From positions 124,001 to 188,000 of the forward strand of contig JAXMDC010000004.1 in assembly GCA_046349035.1 (NCBI GenBank): a DNA stretch of 64,000 bases. The letters are read 5' to 3'. This stretch comes from JAXMDC01 sp046349035. Lineage in GTDB: Bacteria; Pseudomonadota; Alphaproteobacteria; Rhizobiales; Kaistiaceae. Below are positions 1 to 7,658 of this stretch, in pieces. A program made the position numbers and the translations under genes. The notes beneath the pieces are model-generated. The model was given only the letters and a program-made list of their open reading frames with translations, searched no databases and was not told the origin of the DNA. Each line of letters starts with the position of its first letter. Positions within the stretch are counted from its first letter, which is position 1.

Positions 1-190
1 TGATCTCGACCGCCGCCGCCGGCGAACCAGCCCCACCGTCACGTGTTGCAAGGAGGCGAACTTGGAAGTGCTGACCGCGGACCCACGCGCCCGTAGCGGC
101 CATTGCCATGTGTGCGTGCAAGAGCACAAGAACGCCCAGTCCCCCCGCCAGCAACCAATTGCCGACGCCGGCACTCTTAGTCTGGCGCAA
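1..190 (-). CDS. DsbD/ScsB-type protein-disulfide reductase, N-terminal fragment (continues past the window edge)
   Basis: An open minus-strand frame runs off the left edge. It encodes a hydrophobic signal-like segment (GVLVLLHAHMAMA) followed by QVRLLATRDG, which resembles the start of the periplasmic N-terminal domain of DsbD/ScsB proteins. These pass electrons across the inner membrane to periplasmic thiol proteins. The frame is closed upstream by an in-frame stop just before position 190, so the start must be a non-ATG codon inside the leader. I give the TTG at 190-188 as the outer limit; internal GTG and TTG codons are equally possible. The gene is divergent from algH, 43 bases away. Only about 60 residues are visible, so the family call rests on the leader plus one short motif. 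Confidence 0.5.
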   Translation of the reverse strand, partial: MRQTKSAGVGNWLLAGGLGVLVLLHAHMAMAATGAWVRGQHFQVRLLATRDGGAGSPAAAVEI

Positions 191-233
191 CGGCCCGGTG
201 GCTAGCGGCATCCGTCGTGGTAGATTCGCTGCC

Positions 234-833
234 ATGATTGGACCGCCCTTCGCGCAATCCTCCGACAAGCAATCGCTCGCCGGGCAGTTCCTGATTGCTA
301 TGCCTGGCATGACCGATCCGAATTTCGCACGTTCGCTCGTCTATGTCTGCGCCCACTCGGCCGATGGCGCGATGGGTCTCATCGTCAATGCCCCCTCGCC
401 CGAGACTACCTTCTACGCGCTCCTGCGCCAACTCGGCATTGGGTCGGGCGCCAAGCCAACGGACGTGCCCGAGATCGTCGTTCACCGCGGCGGGCCGGTC
501 GACACCAAGCGAGGCTTTGTCCTCCATAGTGCCGACTACTCTTCGGGCGAATCGACTGTTGCCGTCAGCGACGGCATCCGTTTGACGATCACGCTGGATA
601 TTCTGCAAGCATTGGCGAGTGGCAGCGGACCGAGCCAGGCGCTCTTCGCGCTCGGCTACGCCGGGTGGATGCCGGGTCAGCTCGAGGCCGAAATCATGGC
701 CAATGGCTGGCTGACGGCATCGGCCGATGCGCGGATGGTCTTTGATCCGGACTCGTCATCCAAGTACGACCGCGTGCTCGCCGGGCTCGGCATCAACGCC
801 GCCAACTTGTCGACCACTGCCGGGCGGGCCTAG
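234..833 (+). CDS. YqgE/AlgH family protein (DUF179)
   Basis: This 199-residue protein carries the family hallmarks: GQFLIAMPGM near the N-terminus, GAMGLIVN, HRGGPVD and a C-terminal GYAGWMPGQLE. YqgE/AlgH is a widespread cytoplasmic family. It was named for an effect on alginate production in Pseudomonas, but its biochemical role is not settled. The frame is open upstream to position 108, but the ATG at 234 begins a normal family N-terminus and the upstream extension overlaps the divergent gene. Its stop overlaps the stop of the convergent SURF1 gene: the four bases CTAG at 830-833 read TAG on both strands. Confidence 0.9.
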   Translation: MIGPPFAQSSDKQSLAGQFLIAMPGMTDPNFARSLVYVCAHSADGAMGLIVNAPSPETTFYALLRQLGIGSGAKPTDVPEIVVHRGGPVDTKRGFVLHSADYSSGESTVAVSDGIRLTITLDILQALASGSGPSQALFALGYAGWMPGQLEAEIMANGWLTASADARMVFDPDSSSKYDRVLAGLGINAANLSTTAGRA

Positions 834-1618
834 CCTTCCGGCTTTTCGGCGCGCCCTTTGCGCCAACGCCACAGGCCGGCAAGCGCTACGCCGGCAAGGG
901 CCGCGGCCAGCCCGAACCACGTAACCGCGTATTGCAGGTGGTTGTTGGGGAAACTGACGACAGTCTCTCCGCCTTGCGGCAGACCGCCTGGCAGGTTCGG
1001 ATCGAAGCGGGCATCCAGGGTAAACGGCGCGACGCGTTCCGGCGGCTGTCCGATCGCCGCAGCAATGGCCGCCGGATCGCGATTGAACCACACGTTCCGG
1101 GCCACGTCGGGTTTTGGCGTGAATGCGTTCCCGAGGTCGGGCCGCCGCGCGATGCCGGTGACCGTCACAATGCCTTCGAGCTGTCCAGCAGCCCGGCTCG
1201 CCGGGTTTTTCCTCTCGTCCGGCACAAAGCCGCGATTGACGATCACTACCCAGCCCGCCGTCGTTTCGAGCGGAGTCAGTATGAAATAGCCGACGCCAGA
1301 GGCCGCTCCCCTCCCCCTTTCCACAACGCCGTAGACATGGACCTCGTGCCCGTGGTCGAAGCGACCGGTCACGGTCAGCGGCCGGTAGTCGATGTCGGAC
1401 GATGACAGCGTGGGCCAGGCGCTCGGACCGGGAGCTGGCTCCGGGGTCGCCGCAAGACCGGCGGCGATCCGGGCGATAAGGGCTTCCTTTTCCCCGAGGC
1501 GCCGCAGCTGCCAAGCCCCGAGGGCCGATAGAAAGGCCACCCCGATCACTGTCAGGGCCGCGGCCAAAACAAACGCCGGGCGCCCGATCGCGCGCCGGCG
1601 GGCATCAGAAGCCGTCAA
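830..1618 (-). CDS. SURF1 family cytochrome oxidase biogenesis protein
   Basis: The 262-residue protein has the SURF1 architecture. An N-terminal transmembrane helix ends in LSALGAWQLRRL, a periplasmic domain contains DYRPLTVTGRF and VVIVNRGFVP, and a second helix near the C-terminus is preceded by FPNNHLQYAVTWFGLA. SURF1 (Shy1) helps insert heme a into subunit I of aa3-type oxidases. It is the last gene of the oxidase locus. Its start overlaps the end of the DUF983 gene by 14 bases, so the two are translationally linked. A terminator after coxC separates this pair from the structural genes. Confidence 0.93.
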   Translation of the reverse strand: MTASDARRRAIGRPAFVLAAALTVIGVAFLSALGAWQLRRLGEKEALIARIAAGLAATPEPAPGPSAWPTLSSSDIDYRPLTVTGRFDHGHEVHVYGVVERGRGAASGVGYFILTPLETTAGWVVIVNRGFVPDERKNPASRAAGQLEGIVTVTGIARRPDLGNAFTPKPDVARNVWFNRDPAAIAAAIGQPPERVAPFTLDARFDPNLPGGLPQGGETVVSFPNNHLQYAVTWFGLAAALAGVALAGLWRWRKGRAEKPEG

Positions 1619-1991
1619 ATCTCCCCTCGCGGGCCTTATGGTGGAATTGCAACGATATCAGCAATCCCTTGAGGGGCCGCAACATGCCAAGGCAAAGCCC
1701 GATGGTCAGCGGTCCGAAAATGGCGGCCATCAGCCAATAGGGCGGCTCGACGCGAAGTTCGATCCACAGCGCGGCGCCGACCACCAAGAAGCCGACGATC
1801 ATAATGACGAAGACCGCCGGTCCGTCCCCCGCATCGGCGAAGGCCAGGTCGAGCCCACAGACTTCGCAGGCCGGCGCCGTCGTCACGAAGCCGCTGAACA
1901 ACCGGCCCTTCCCGCACTGCGGGCAACGGCCCCGCAAGCCGATGGAAACCGCACGGGCCAACGAGCGCGTATCGCTTGGATCGGCGCCCAT
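1605..1991 (-). CDS. DUF983 family membrane protein
   Basis: The 128-residue protein starts at the ATG at 1991; a longer open frame upstream overlaps coxC and the terminator. Two Cys pairs near the N-terminus, CPQCGKGRLF and CEVCG, look like a small zinc-ribbon. Two hydrophobic segments follow (VFVIMIVGFLVVGAALW and LMAAIFGPLTIGLCLGML). DUF983 genes are regularly found between coxC and SURF1 in alphaproteobacteria, which suggests a role in oxidase assembly, but no activity is established. It lies just downstream of a predicted terminator, so it may be expressed at a lower level than the structural subunits or from its own promoter. Confidence 0.88.
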   Translation of the reverse strand: MGADPSDTRSLARAVSIGLRGRCPQCGKGRLFSGFVTTAPACEVCGLDLAFADAGDGPAVFVIMIVGFLVVGAALWIELRVEPPYWLMAAIFGPLTIGLCLGMLRPLKGLLISLQFHHKAREGRFDGF

Positions 1992-2003
1992 CGCAACTCC
2001 GCC

Positions 2004-2036
2004 AAAAAAGCTTCGGGCGGCCGCAGCCGCCCGAAG
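2004..2036 (-). terminator. Rho-independent terminator after coxC
   Basis: A perfect 10-bp stem (2011-2020 with 2027-2036, six-base loop) is followed on the minus strand by a run of six T at 2009-2004. It begins five bases after the coxC stop codon and ends 12 bases before the DUF983 start. It is one of the best intrinsic terminators in the window. Confidence 0.85.
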
Positions 2037-2040
2037 AACC

Positions 2041-2931
2041 TCAGTGCGCCGCGTGGCCCCAGGTACTCCACACATAGACGAAGCTGAACAGGAACAGCCA
2101 GACAACGTCGACGAAGTGCCAATACCAGGCAGCGGCCTCAAGGCCGAAATGGTGGTCGGGCTTGAAGTCGCCCTTGGTGGCGCGCAGCAGGCAAACCGCG
2201 AGGAAGATCGTTCCAACGATCACGTGGAACCCGTGAAAGCCGGTCGCCATGAAGAAGGTCGAGCCGAAGATCCCGCTCGTGTAGCCGAACTCGGCGTGGG
2301 CGTACTCCCAGGCCTGGAGCGCGGTGAAGATCACGCCGAGCACCACCGTGATGATCAGGCCGTTCACCAGCCCCTTCCGATCGTTATGGATCAGCGCATG
2401 GTGGGCCCAAGTCACCGTCCCGGACGAGGTCAACAGGATGACCGTGTTGAGAAGCGGCAGGCCCCAAGGGCTGAAGACCTCCGTACCCTTGGGCGGCCAC
2501 GCGCCCTTGGTAAAGGCCCCCTTGGCGTATTCAATCGTCTGCCCGTCCACGTGCTGCGCTACGCCGGTCTCCAGGCTGGCGTTGAAGAAAGCCCAGAACC
2601 ACGCAACGAAGAACATGACCTCCGACGCGATGAAAAGGATCATCCCGTAGCGCAGGCCGAGCTGAACCACTTTAGTATGGTAGCCGCCGTTGGCTTCCTT
2701 GATTACATCAACCCACCACACGGCCATGACGTAGAGAACGCCGAGCAGCCCGGGCACAACCCAAAGGAACTCGCCGAAGCTCTTATCGCTGTGCATATAG
2801 TGCAAGAAGCCGAGCGCCAGTGCGAGGGCGGCCGCGGCCCCGACAAGAGGCCACGGGCTCGGATTGACCAGATGGTAGGGGTGGTCCGACTTCCCGTGGA
2901 GATTAAACTCGGGGGCGTGGGCTTCGGCCAT
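2041..2931 (-). CDS. coxC: Cytochrome c oxidase subunit III
   Basis: This 296-residue integral membrane protein is full length for COX3. The N-terminal HPYHLVNPSPWP, the helix segment ASEVMFFVAWFWAFF with the conserved Glu, the histidines in TGFHGFHV and the C-terminal WYWHFVDVVWLFLF are all family signatures. Subunit III stabilises the two catalytic subunits and supports proton uptake. It is separated from ctaG by 76 bases with no feature I can identify, and is followed at once by a strong terminator. Confidence 0.97.
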   Translation of the reverse strand: MAEAHAPEFNLHGKSDHPYHLVNPSPWPLVGAAAALALALGFLHYMHSDKSFGEFLWVVPGLLGVLYVMAVWWVDVIKEANGGYHTKVVQLGLRYGMILFIASEVMFFVAWFWAFFNASLETGVAQHVDGQTIEYAKGAFTKGAWPPKGTEVFSPWGLPLLNTVILLTSSGTVTWAHHALIHNDRKGLVNGLIITVVLGVIFTALQAWEYAHAEFGYTSGIFGSTFFMATGFHGFHVIVGTIFLAVCLLRATKGDFKPDHHFGLEAAAWYWHFVDVVWLFLFSFVYVWSTWGHAAH

Positions 2932-3007
2932 GATCTTTCTTCCTCATAGTCCTGGCAGCGCCTCGGGCCGCCGGTATCCGTCTCTTAGTGGGTGGCTTGT
3001 TGGTCCG

Positions 3008-3613
3008 TCACAGCTTGCGATCTCCCGCGGCGGGCAGCCCGGCGACGGCACCACCGCCGCGCCCGGCATCCGGCGAAAAGAACGTGTAAGAGAGAGTAAT
3101 CGTGTCGATCCGATCGAGTGAGTGATCCTTGGCGATCGCCGGGTCGACGAAGAACAGGACGGGCAGTTCGGCGCTTTCCCCCGGCCCGAGCTTCTGTTCG
3201 TTAAAGCAGAAACAGGCGATCTTGTTGAAATAAGCCCCAGTCAGGTCCGGGGTAACGTTGAACGTCGCCGTTCCGACGGTCGCGAAGTCGGAGCGATTCT
3301 TGACAAGGAATGCGACCTGTCTCGCTTCCCCCACCTTAAGCTCGACCTCTGTAACCTCAGGCTTGAATTCCCAGTTAAGTCCCGCCGCGACATTCGCGTC
3401 GAGCCGCACGGTGATCGTACGATCGAGAATCTCTCGCGGCGCAGCAGCGGCGCGCTGGGTCGTTCCGCCATAGCCCGTCAACTGGCAGAACAAGCGATAA
3501 AGGGGCACCGCCGCGAAACTGACGCCAACCATGCCGAAGCAAACCGCTGCGCAGATCAGGGCAGTCGCCCTCGCGCGCGCAATCCGTCTTGGGCTGGGTG
3601 CGAGCGCTGCCAT
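3008..3613 (-). CDS. ctaG: Cytochrome c oxidase assembly protein CtaG/Cox11
   Basis: The 201-residue protein has a single N-terminal membrane anchor followed by VPLYRLFCQLTGYGG and a periplasmic beta domain. That domain holds the copper-binding CFCF motif in NKIACFCFNEQKL, and both hallmark features of Cox11 are intact. Cox11/CtaG delivers copper to the CuB site of subunit I. Its ATG overlaps the stop of coxF in an ATGA arrangement, so the ctaB-coxF-ctaG genes are translationally coupled. Confidence 0.96.
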   Translation of the reverse strand: MAALAPSPRRIARARATALICAAVCFGMVGVSFAAVPLYRLFCQLTGYGGTTQRAAAAPREILDRTITVRLDANVAAGLNWEFKPEVTEVELKVGEARQVAFLVKNRSDFATVGTATFNVTPDLTGAYFNKIACFCFNEQKLGPGESAELPVLFFVDPAIAKDHSLDRIDTITLSYTFFSPDAGRGGGAVAGLPAAGDRKL

Positions 3614-3774
3614 CAGGTCGAGCCCCCCATGAGCTTGACCAATGTCACGGCATAGAAAAGCACCACCAGCGCTCCCAACACGACTCCGATCGCGATGTTT
3701 CGCATCCGCAGCCGACGGCGGCGCTCGTTAATCGGCTCCGCGGCCAACGGACGTGCCGACACCGGCGCGGTCAC
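3613..3774 (-). CDS. coxF: CoxF-like small single-pass membrane protein of the oxidase operon
   Basis: This 53-codon gene starts with GTG inside a GTGA overlap with the ctaB stop and ends in an ATGA overlap with the ctaG start. The product has a basic stretch (ERRRRLRMRN) and then one transmembrane helix (IAIGVVLGALVVLFYAVTLV). A small protein of this kind between ctaB and ctaG is common in alphaproteobacterial oxidase operons, where it is called CoxF. Both four-base overlaps, the matching length and the position support a real gene. Function is not established beyond its association with the oxidase. Confidence 0.85.
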   Translation of the reverse strand: MTAPVSARPLAAEPINERRRRLRMRNIAIGVVLGALVVLFYAVTLVKLMGGST

Positions 3775-4712
3775 AACTGTCCTCCGACCAGGCCAATGAG
3801 GCGTTCGCCCAGGAGAAGAGCAAAAAGCGCTGCCAGGTAGATGAGGGAGAAGGCGAACAAGCGCCGCACTGTTGTCGGATTCTCAGCGTCACCGCGAGCA
3901 AAGGCCACGTTCGCCGTAAGAACGAGGAACACGGCCCCGAGAACACCGGCGCACGCAACATAAGCGAGCGAGCCTACGCCGAGGAAGTACGGGAGCAGTC
4001 CAGCGGGCAGCAGGGCAGCCGCATAGGCAACCATCTGGCGTCGGGTCGATTCCGCGCCCCGTGCGACCGGCATCATGGGAATGCCCGCCCGGCCATAGTC
4101 ATCGCTCTTAAGCAGCGCCAAGGCCCACGAGTGAGGCGGCGTCCACAAGGCGATGACGAGCAGCAGCGACAGGCTTTGCCAGCTGACGGAGCCGGTCACG
4201 CAGGCCCAACCGATCACCGGCGGAAGCGCACCCGAGATGCCGCCGATAACGATGTTCTGTGGCGTGATGCGCTTCAGAACCATCGTGTAGATGACGACAT
4301 AGAAGAAGATCGTGAACGCGAGCAATGCCGCGGCAACCGCATTGCCGACCAACTCCAACATCAGCACCGCGGCGACTGCGAGCGTCAGCCCGAAGGCCAA
4401 CGCCTCTCGCGGCGCTACTCGCCCGCGGGGTATAGGACGCCCGCGAGTTCGCCGCATCAAGCGGTCGATATCGGCCTCGTACCACATGTTTAGAGCGCCG
4501 GCAGCTCCGGCACCCACAGCGATGCAAAGCAGATCGGCAACCGCAAGCACCGGATGAATCCGACCCGGCGCGGCAACCAACCCAACTAGCGCCGTGAAGA
4601 TCACTAGCGACATGACCCTGGGCTTGAGCAATGCCCAGTAATCGCCTGCCTCGGCGAAGCGTACATGCTCGCCCGACACGCGATCGCTGACTTGGCTCTC
4701 GACCAGGGTCAT
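3771..4712 (-). CDS. ctaB: Protoheme IX farnesyltransferase (heme O synthase)
   Basis: The 313-residue polytopic UbiA-superfamily protein carries NMWYEADIDRLMRRT and RGRPIPRG, the prenyl-diphosphate-binding aspartate region of heme O synthases, and later SDDYGRAGIPMMPV. It farnesylates heme b to heme o in the inner membrane, the first step towards the heme a used by subunit I. It sits 36 bases downstream of coxA and overlaps coxF by four bases. Confidence 0.97.
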   Translation of the reverse strand: MTLVESQVSDRVSGEHVRFAEAGDYWALLKPRVMSLVIFTALVGLVAAPGRIHPVLAVADLLCIAVGAGAAGALNMWYEADIDRLMRRTRGRPIPRGRVAPREALAFGLTLAVAAVLMLELVGNAVAAALLAFTIFFYVVIYTMVLKRITPQNIVIGGISGALPPVIGWACVTGSVSWQSLSLLLVIALWTPPHSWALALLKSDDYGRAGIPMMPVARGAESTRRQMVAYAAALLPAGLLPYFLGVGSLAYVACAGVLGAVFLVLTANVAFARGDAENPTTVRRLFAFSLIYLAALFALLLGERLIGLVGGQL

Positions 4713-4748
4713 GGATGGGCTCAGCGAAAGGTCCGCCCTGCCTCCGGA

Positions 4749-6368
4749 CTACCGGATCCGGGGCAGAGACTCCCATTGGTGGAACGGCGGCGGCGAAGGC
4801 AGCACCCACTCAAGAGTGGTCGCTCCGGCACCCCAAGGATTGTCCCCAGCACGCTGCTTGCGGACGAACGCATCAATCACCGCGTACAGGAAGACGAGAA
4901 TACCGGCCGAAGAGAGATAGGCCCCGAGCGACGAGACAAAGTTCCACCCGGCGAAGGCATCGGGGAAGTCGGCATACCGCCGCTCCATGCCCGCCAAGCC
5001 GAGGAAATGCTGCGGGAAGAAAATCAGATTGACGCCGATAAAGGTCATCCAGAAATTCAATTTACCCAACGTCTCGTTGTACATATAGCCGGTCATCTTC
5101 GGGAACCAATAGTACCAGCCGGCGAAGATCGCGAACACCGCGCCGAGCGAAAGCACATAATGGAAATGTGCGATCACGAAGTACGTGTCGTGCAGCGTGT
5201 AGTCGAGACCGGCATTGGCCAGCATCACGCCCGTCACACCGCCGACGGTGAACAGGAAGATGAAGCCCATTGCCCAGAGCATCGGCGTGCGAAACTCAAT
5301 GGACCCGCCCCACATCGTGGCGATCCATGAGAATACCTTCACACCGGTTGGCACGGCGATGACCATCGTCGCCGCCAGGAAGTAAGCCTGGACGTCGACC
5401 GACATGCCGACGGTGTACATGTGGTGGGCCCACACGATGAAGCCGATCACGCCGATCGCCACCATCGCATACACCATCCCAAGATAGCCGAAGACCGGCT
5501 TCTTGGAGAACGTCGACACGATGTGGCTGATGATGCCGAAGCCGGGAAGAATGAGAATGTAAACTTCGGGATGACCGAAGAACCAGAAGAGGTGCTGGAA
5601 GAGCAGCGGGTCGCCGCCCTTGGCCGCGTCGAAGAACGCCGAGCCGAAGTTGCGGTCGGTGAGCAGCATGGTGATCGCGCCGGCGAGCACCGGCAGCGAC
5701 AGCAGCAGCAGAAACGCCGTGACCAGCACCGACCACACAAACAGCGGCATCTTGTGCATGGTCATGCCAGGCGCCCGCATGTTGAAGATGGTGGTGATGA
5801 AGTTAATCGCGCCGAGAATCGACGAGGCGCCGGCCAGGTGGACCGACAGGATGGCATAGTCCATCGCCGGGCCGGGCGAGCCGAGCTTGGACGACAGCGG
5901 CGGATAAAGCGTCCAGCCGCCGCCGAATCCATTAGTACCCGGCATCCCCGGAACGAACATCGACAACACCAGCAGCACGCCCGAAGCGGCGAGCAGCCAG
6001 AACGAGATGTTGTTCATGCGCGGGAATGCCATGTCGGGCGTGCCCAGCATGATCGGCACGAACCAGTTTCCAAAGCCGCCGATCAGTGCAGGCATGACCA
6101 TGAAGAAGATCATGATCAGGCCGTGCGCGGTGGTGATCACATTGTACGTAGCCGATCCGCCGGTGAAGACCTGCATACCGGGGGACTGGAGTTCCATGCG
6201 CATCAGCAGCGAGAAGAACGCTCCGACCAACCCGAAGGTAATCGCCAGGAGCAGATAGAGAGTGCCGATGTCTTTGTGGTTGGTCGAGAACAGCCAACGC
6301 CTGAGACCCGTCGGCGTATGGTGCTCGTGATCGTGGGCGTGATCGTGAGCGTGGGCGCTCGTGGCCAT
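4749..6368 (-). CDS. coxA: Cytochrome c oxidase subunit I (aa3 type)
   Basis: This 539-residue heme-copper oxidase subunit shows STNHKDIGTLYLL at the N-terminus, GHPEVYILILPGFGIISH (CuB His and the cross-linked His-Tyr pair, which marks an A1-type proton path), WAHHMYTVG, and HDTYFVIAHFHYVLS (heme a and a3 ligands). It is the catalytic core that reduces oxygen and pumps protons. The N-terminus carries seven His in twelve residues (HAHDHAHDHEHH), coded by a small direct repeat at about 6325-6350. Such His-rich leaders are seen in related CoxA proteins but their use is unknown. It lies 68 bases after coxB. Confidence 0.98.
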   Translation of the reverse strand: MATSAHAHDHAHDHEHHTPTGLRRWLFSTNHKDIGTLYLLLAITFGLVGAFFSLLMRMELQSPGMQVFTGGSATYNVITTAHGLIMIFFMVMPALIGGFGNWFVPIMLGTPDMAFPRMNNISFWLLAASGVLLVLSMFVPGMPGTNGFGGGWTLYPPLSSKLGSPGPAMDYAILSVHLAGASSILGAINFITTIFNMRAPGMTMHKMPLFVWSVLVTAFLLLLSLPVLAGAITMLLTDRNFGSAFFDAAKGGDPLLFQHLFWFFGHPEVYILILPGFGIISHIVSTFSKKPVFGYLGMVYAMVAIGVIGFIVWAHHMYTVGMSVDVQAYFLAATMVIAVPTGVKVFSWIATMWGGSIEFRTPMLWAMGFIFLFTVGGVTGVMLANAGLDYTLHDTYFVIAHFHYVLSLGAVFAIFAGWYYWFPKMTGYMYNETLGKLNFWMTFIGVNLIFFPQHFLGLAGMERRYADFPDAFAGWNFVSSLGAYLSSAGILVFLYAVIDAFVRKQRAGDNPWGAGATTLEWVLPSPPPFHQWESLPRIR

Positions 6369-6436
6369 TGGTCGTCTCCCAGAAGTTCGCCTTCGCGCGG
6401 AAGGCTATCCCAAATGAAAGCGGTTTGGAGCGCCGA

Positions 6437-7339
6437 TTAGCGCGCCGCGAAAGTCGTCGGAGCCGTCGTGTCGATTGCGCCAAGCGTCTTGTAGGCTCCG
6501 TCGAGATTGGTCTTCGCCGCCGCCGCCCACTGCGCGTACTTCTCTTTGCTCACGACGCGCACATTGATTGGCATGAAGGCGTGATCCTGGCCGCAAAGCT
6601 GCGCGCACTGGCCGTAGTAGATGCCCTCCTTGTCGGCGCGGAACCATATCTCGTTGAGCCGGCCGGGAACGGCGTCCATTTTCAGCGAGAACGCCGGAAC
6701 CGTGAAGGAGTGGATCACGTCGGTGGTCGCCACGTGCAGGCGGATCACCTGCCCGACCGGAACGACCATGGCGTAGTCCGCCTCAAGCAGCCGCGGCTTT
6801 CCACCCGGCGCAAAATCCTTGTCCGGGTCGCGGACGGGGCCGGAATCGACCGCGATGCCGCCATTGTCAGGATATTCATAGCTCCACGACCACTGGTGGC
6901 CGATCACCTTGATCGTCAGCGGCTTTTCCTTGGTCGCATCGTAGCCGGGAATTGCGCGCGCCGGATCGTTGGCGGCGAAGAGAAGCGAGAACGACGGAAC
7001 CGCCACGCCGACCAGGATCAGCACGGGTATGACCGTCCAGACGACCTCGATCATCGTGTTGTGCGAGGTCTTGGAGGGAACCGGGTTGGCCTTTGCGTTA
7101 AACCGGACGATGACGAGCACGAGAAGGGTAAGCACGAAGAGCGTGATCAGCGTCATCACCATGAGGAGGCCATTGCCGAACGCCTGCGCGCGCTCGGCAA
7201 TCGGTGTCGACGCGGTCTGGTAGCCAACTTGCCAATTCACCGGCTCGAGAGCAAAGGCCGCCGCCGATGACAAGCACCAAGTGACCGTTCCGGCCATGGC
7301 GCCGCGAACAGCTCGAAAGTGGCGGCTGATGTTCTGCAT
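6437..7339 (-). CDS. coxB: Cytochrome c oxidase subunit II
   Basis: The 300-residue protein has an N-terminal export signal, two transmembrane helices (GLLMVMTLITLFVLTLLVLV and VVWTVIPVLILVGVAVPSF) and a periplasmic cupredoxin domain. That domain contains the CuA ligands in CAQLCGQDHAFM, plus HQWSWSYEYPD for docking cytochrome c. The reading frame is open further upstream, but the ATG at 7339 has a GGGAGG sequence about ten bases before it and gives a normal leader. It is the first gene of the oxidase operon, so the operon promoter should lie in the region above it. Confidence 0.96.
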   Translation of the reverse strand: MQNISRHFRAVRGAMAGTVTWCLSSAAAFALEPVNWQVGYQTASTPIAERAQAFGNGLLMVMTLITLFVLTLLVLVIVRFNAKANPVPSKTSHNTMIEVVWTVIPVLILVGVAVPSFSLLFAANDPARAIPGYDATKEKPLTIKVIGHQWSWSYEYPDNGGIAVDSGPVRDPDKDFAPGGKPRLLEADYAMVVPVGQVIRLHVATTDVIHSFTVPAFSLKMDAVPGRLNEIWFRADKEGIYYGQCAQLCGQDHAFMPINVRVVSKEKYAQWAAAAKTNLDGAYKTLGAIDTTAPTTFAAR

Positions 7340-7658
7340 CACGTCCAATCCTCCCCACGCCGGCCAGCTAAACCGCCACCGGCTCGTCTTGGCGGCACCG
7401 CGCCCCTTGGCAAGCGCCGCGCGACAGGCCATGGATGCACGCGTCCCCGAGTCGGGAACCGAGCCCCCTTCGGCACTAGAACCACAAAGCGCCCCGCGGC
7501 TGCAATGGCCCCCTTCACGACCCTAATGCGGCAAAACGCGCAGCAGACCGCCATGCTCGCTGCGGCGCCGCGAGGAAGGCTCGCATTTCCGCCTCATCTC
7601 GGCCGAAATTTGTGGTTTGCTGAGCCGTCTGACGATTCGCGCGCGACAGGAGCACCCT
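7340..7658. other. Divergent intergenic region between coxB and the IalB-family gene
   Basis: This 319-base stretch holds no convincing gene. It must contain the promoters of the oxidase operon (minus) and of the IalB-family gene (plus). I see no clear -35/-10 pair, operator or terminator hairpin in it. Only the Shine-Dalgarno sequence AGGAG at 7648-7652, serving the gene at 7659, can be pointed to. Confidence 0.6.

Noticed and set aside
1804..2949. A 381-codon plus-strand frame opposite coxC and DUF983
   Set aside because: Low-complexity charged product, opposite a conserved gene; no start signal or homologous motif.
4665..6440. Long plus-strand frames opposite coxA (for example 5421-6440)
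   Set aside because: They are rich in His, Arg, Glu and Asp runs mirrored from the coxA codons and have no domain structure; typical high-GC shadows.
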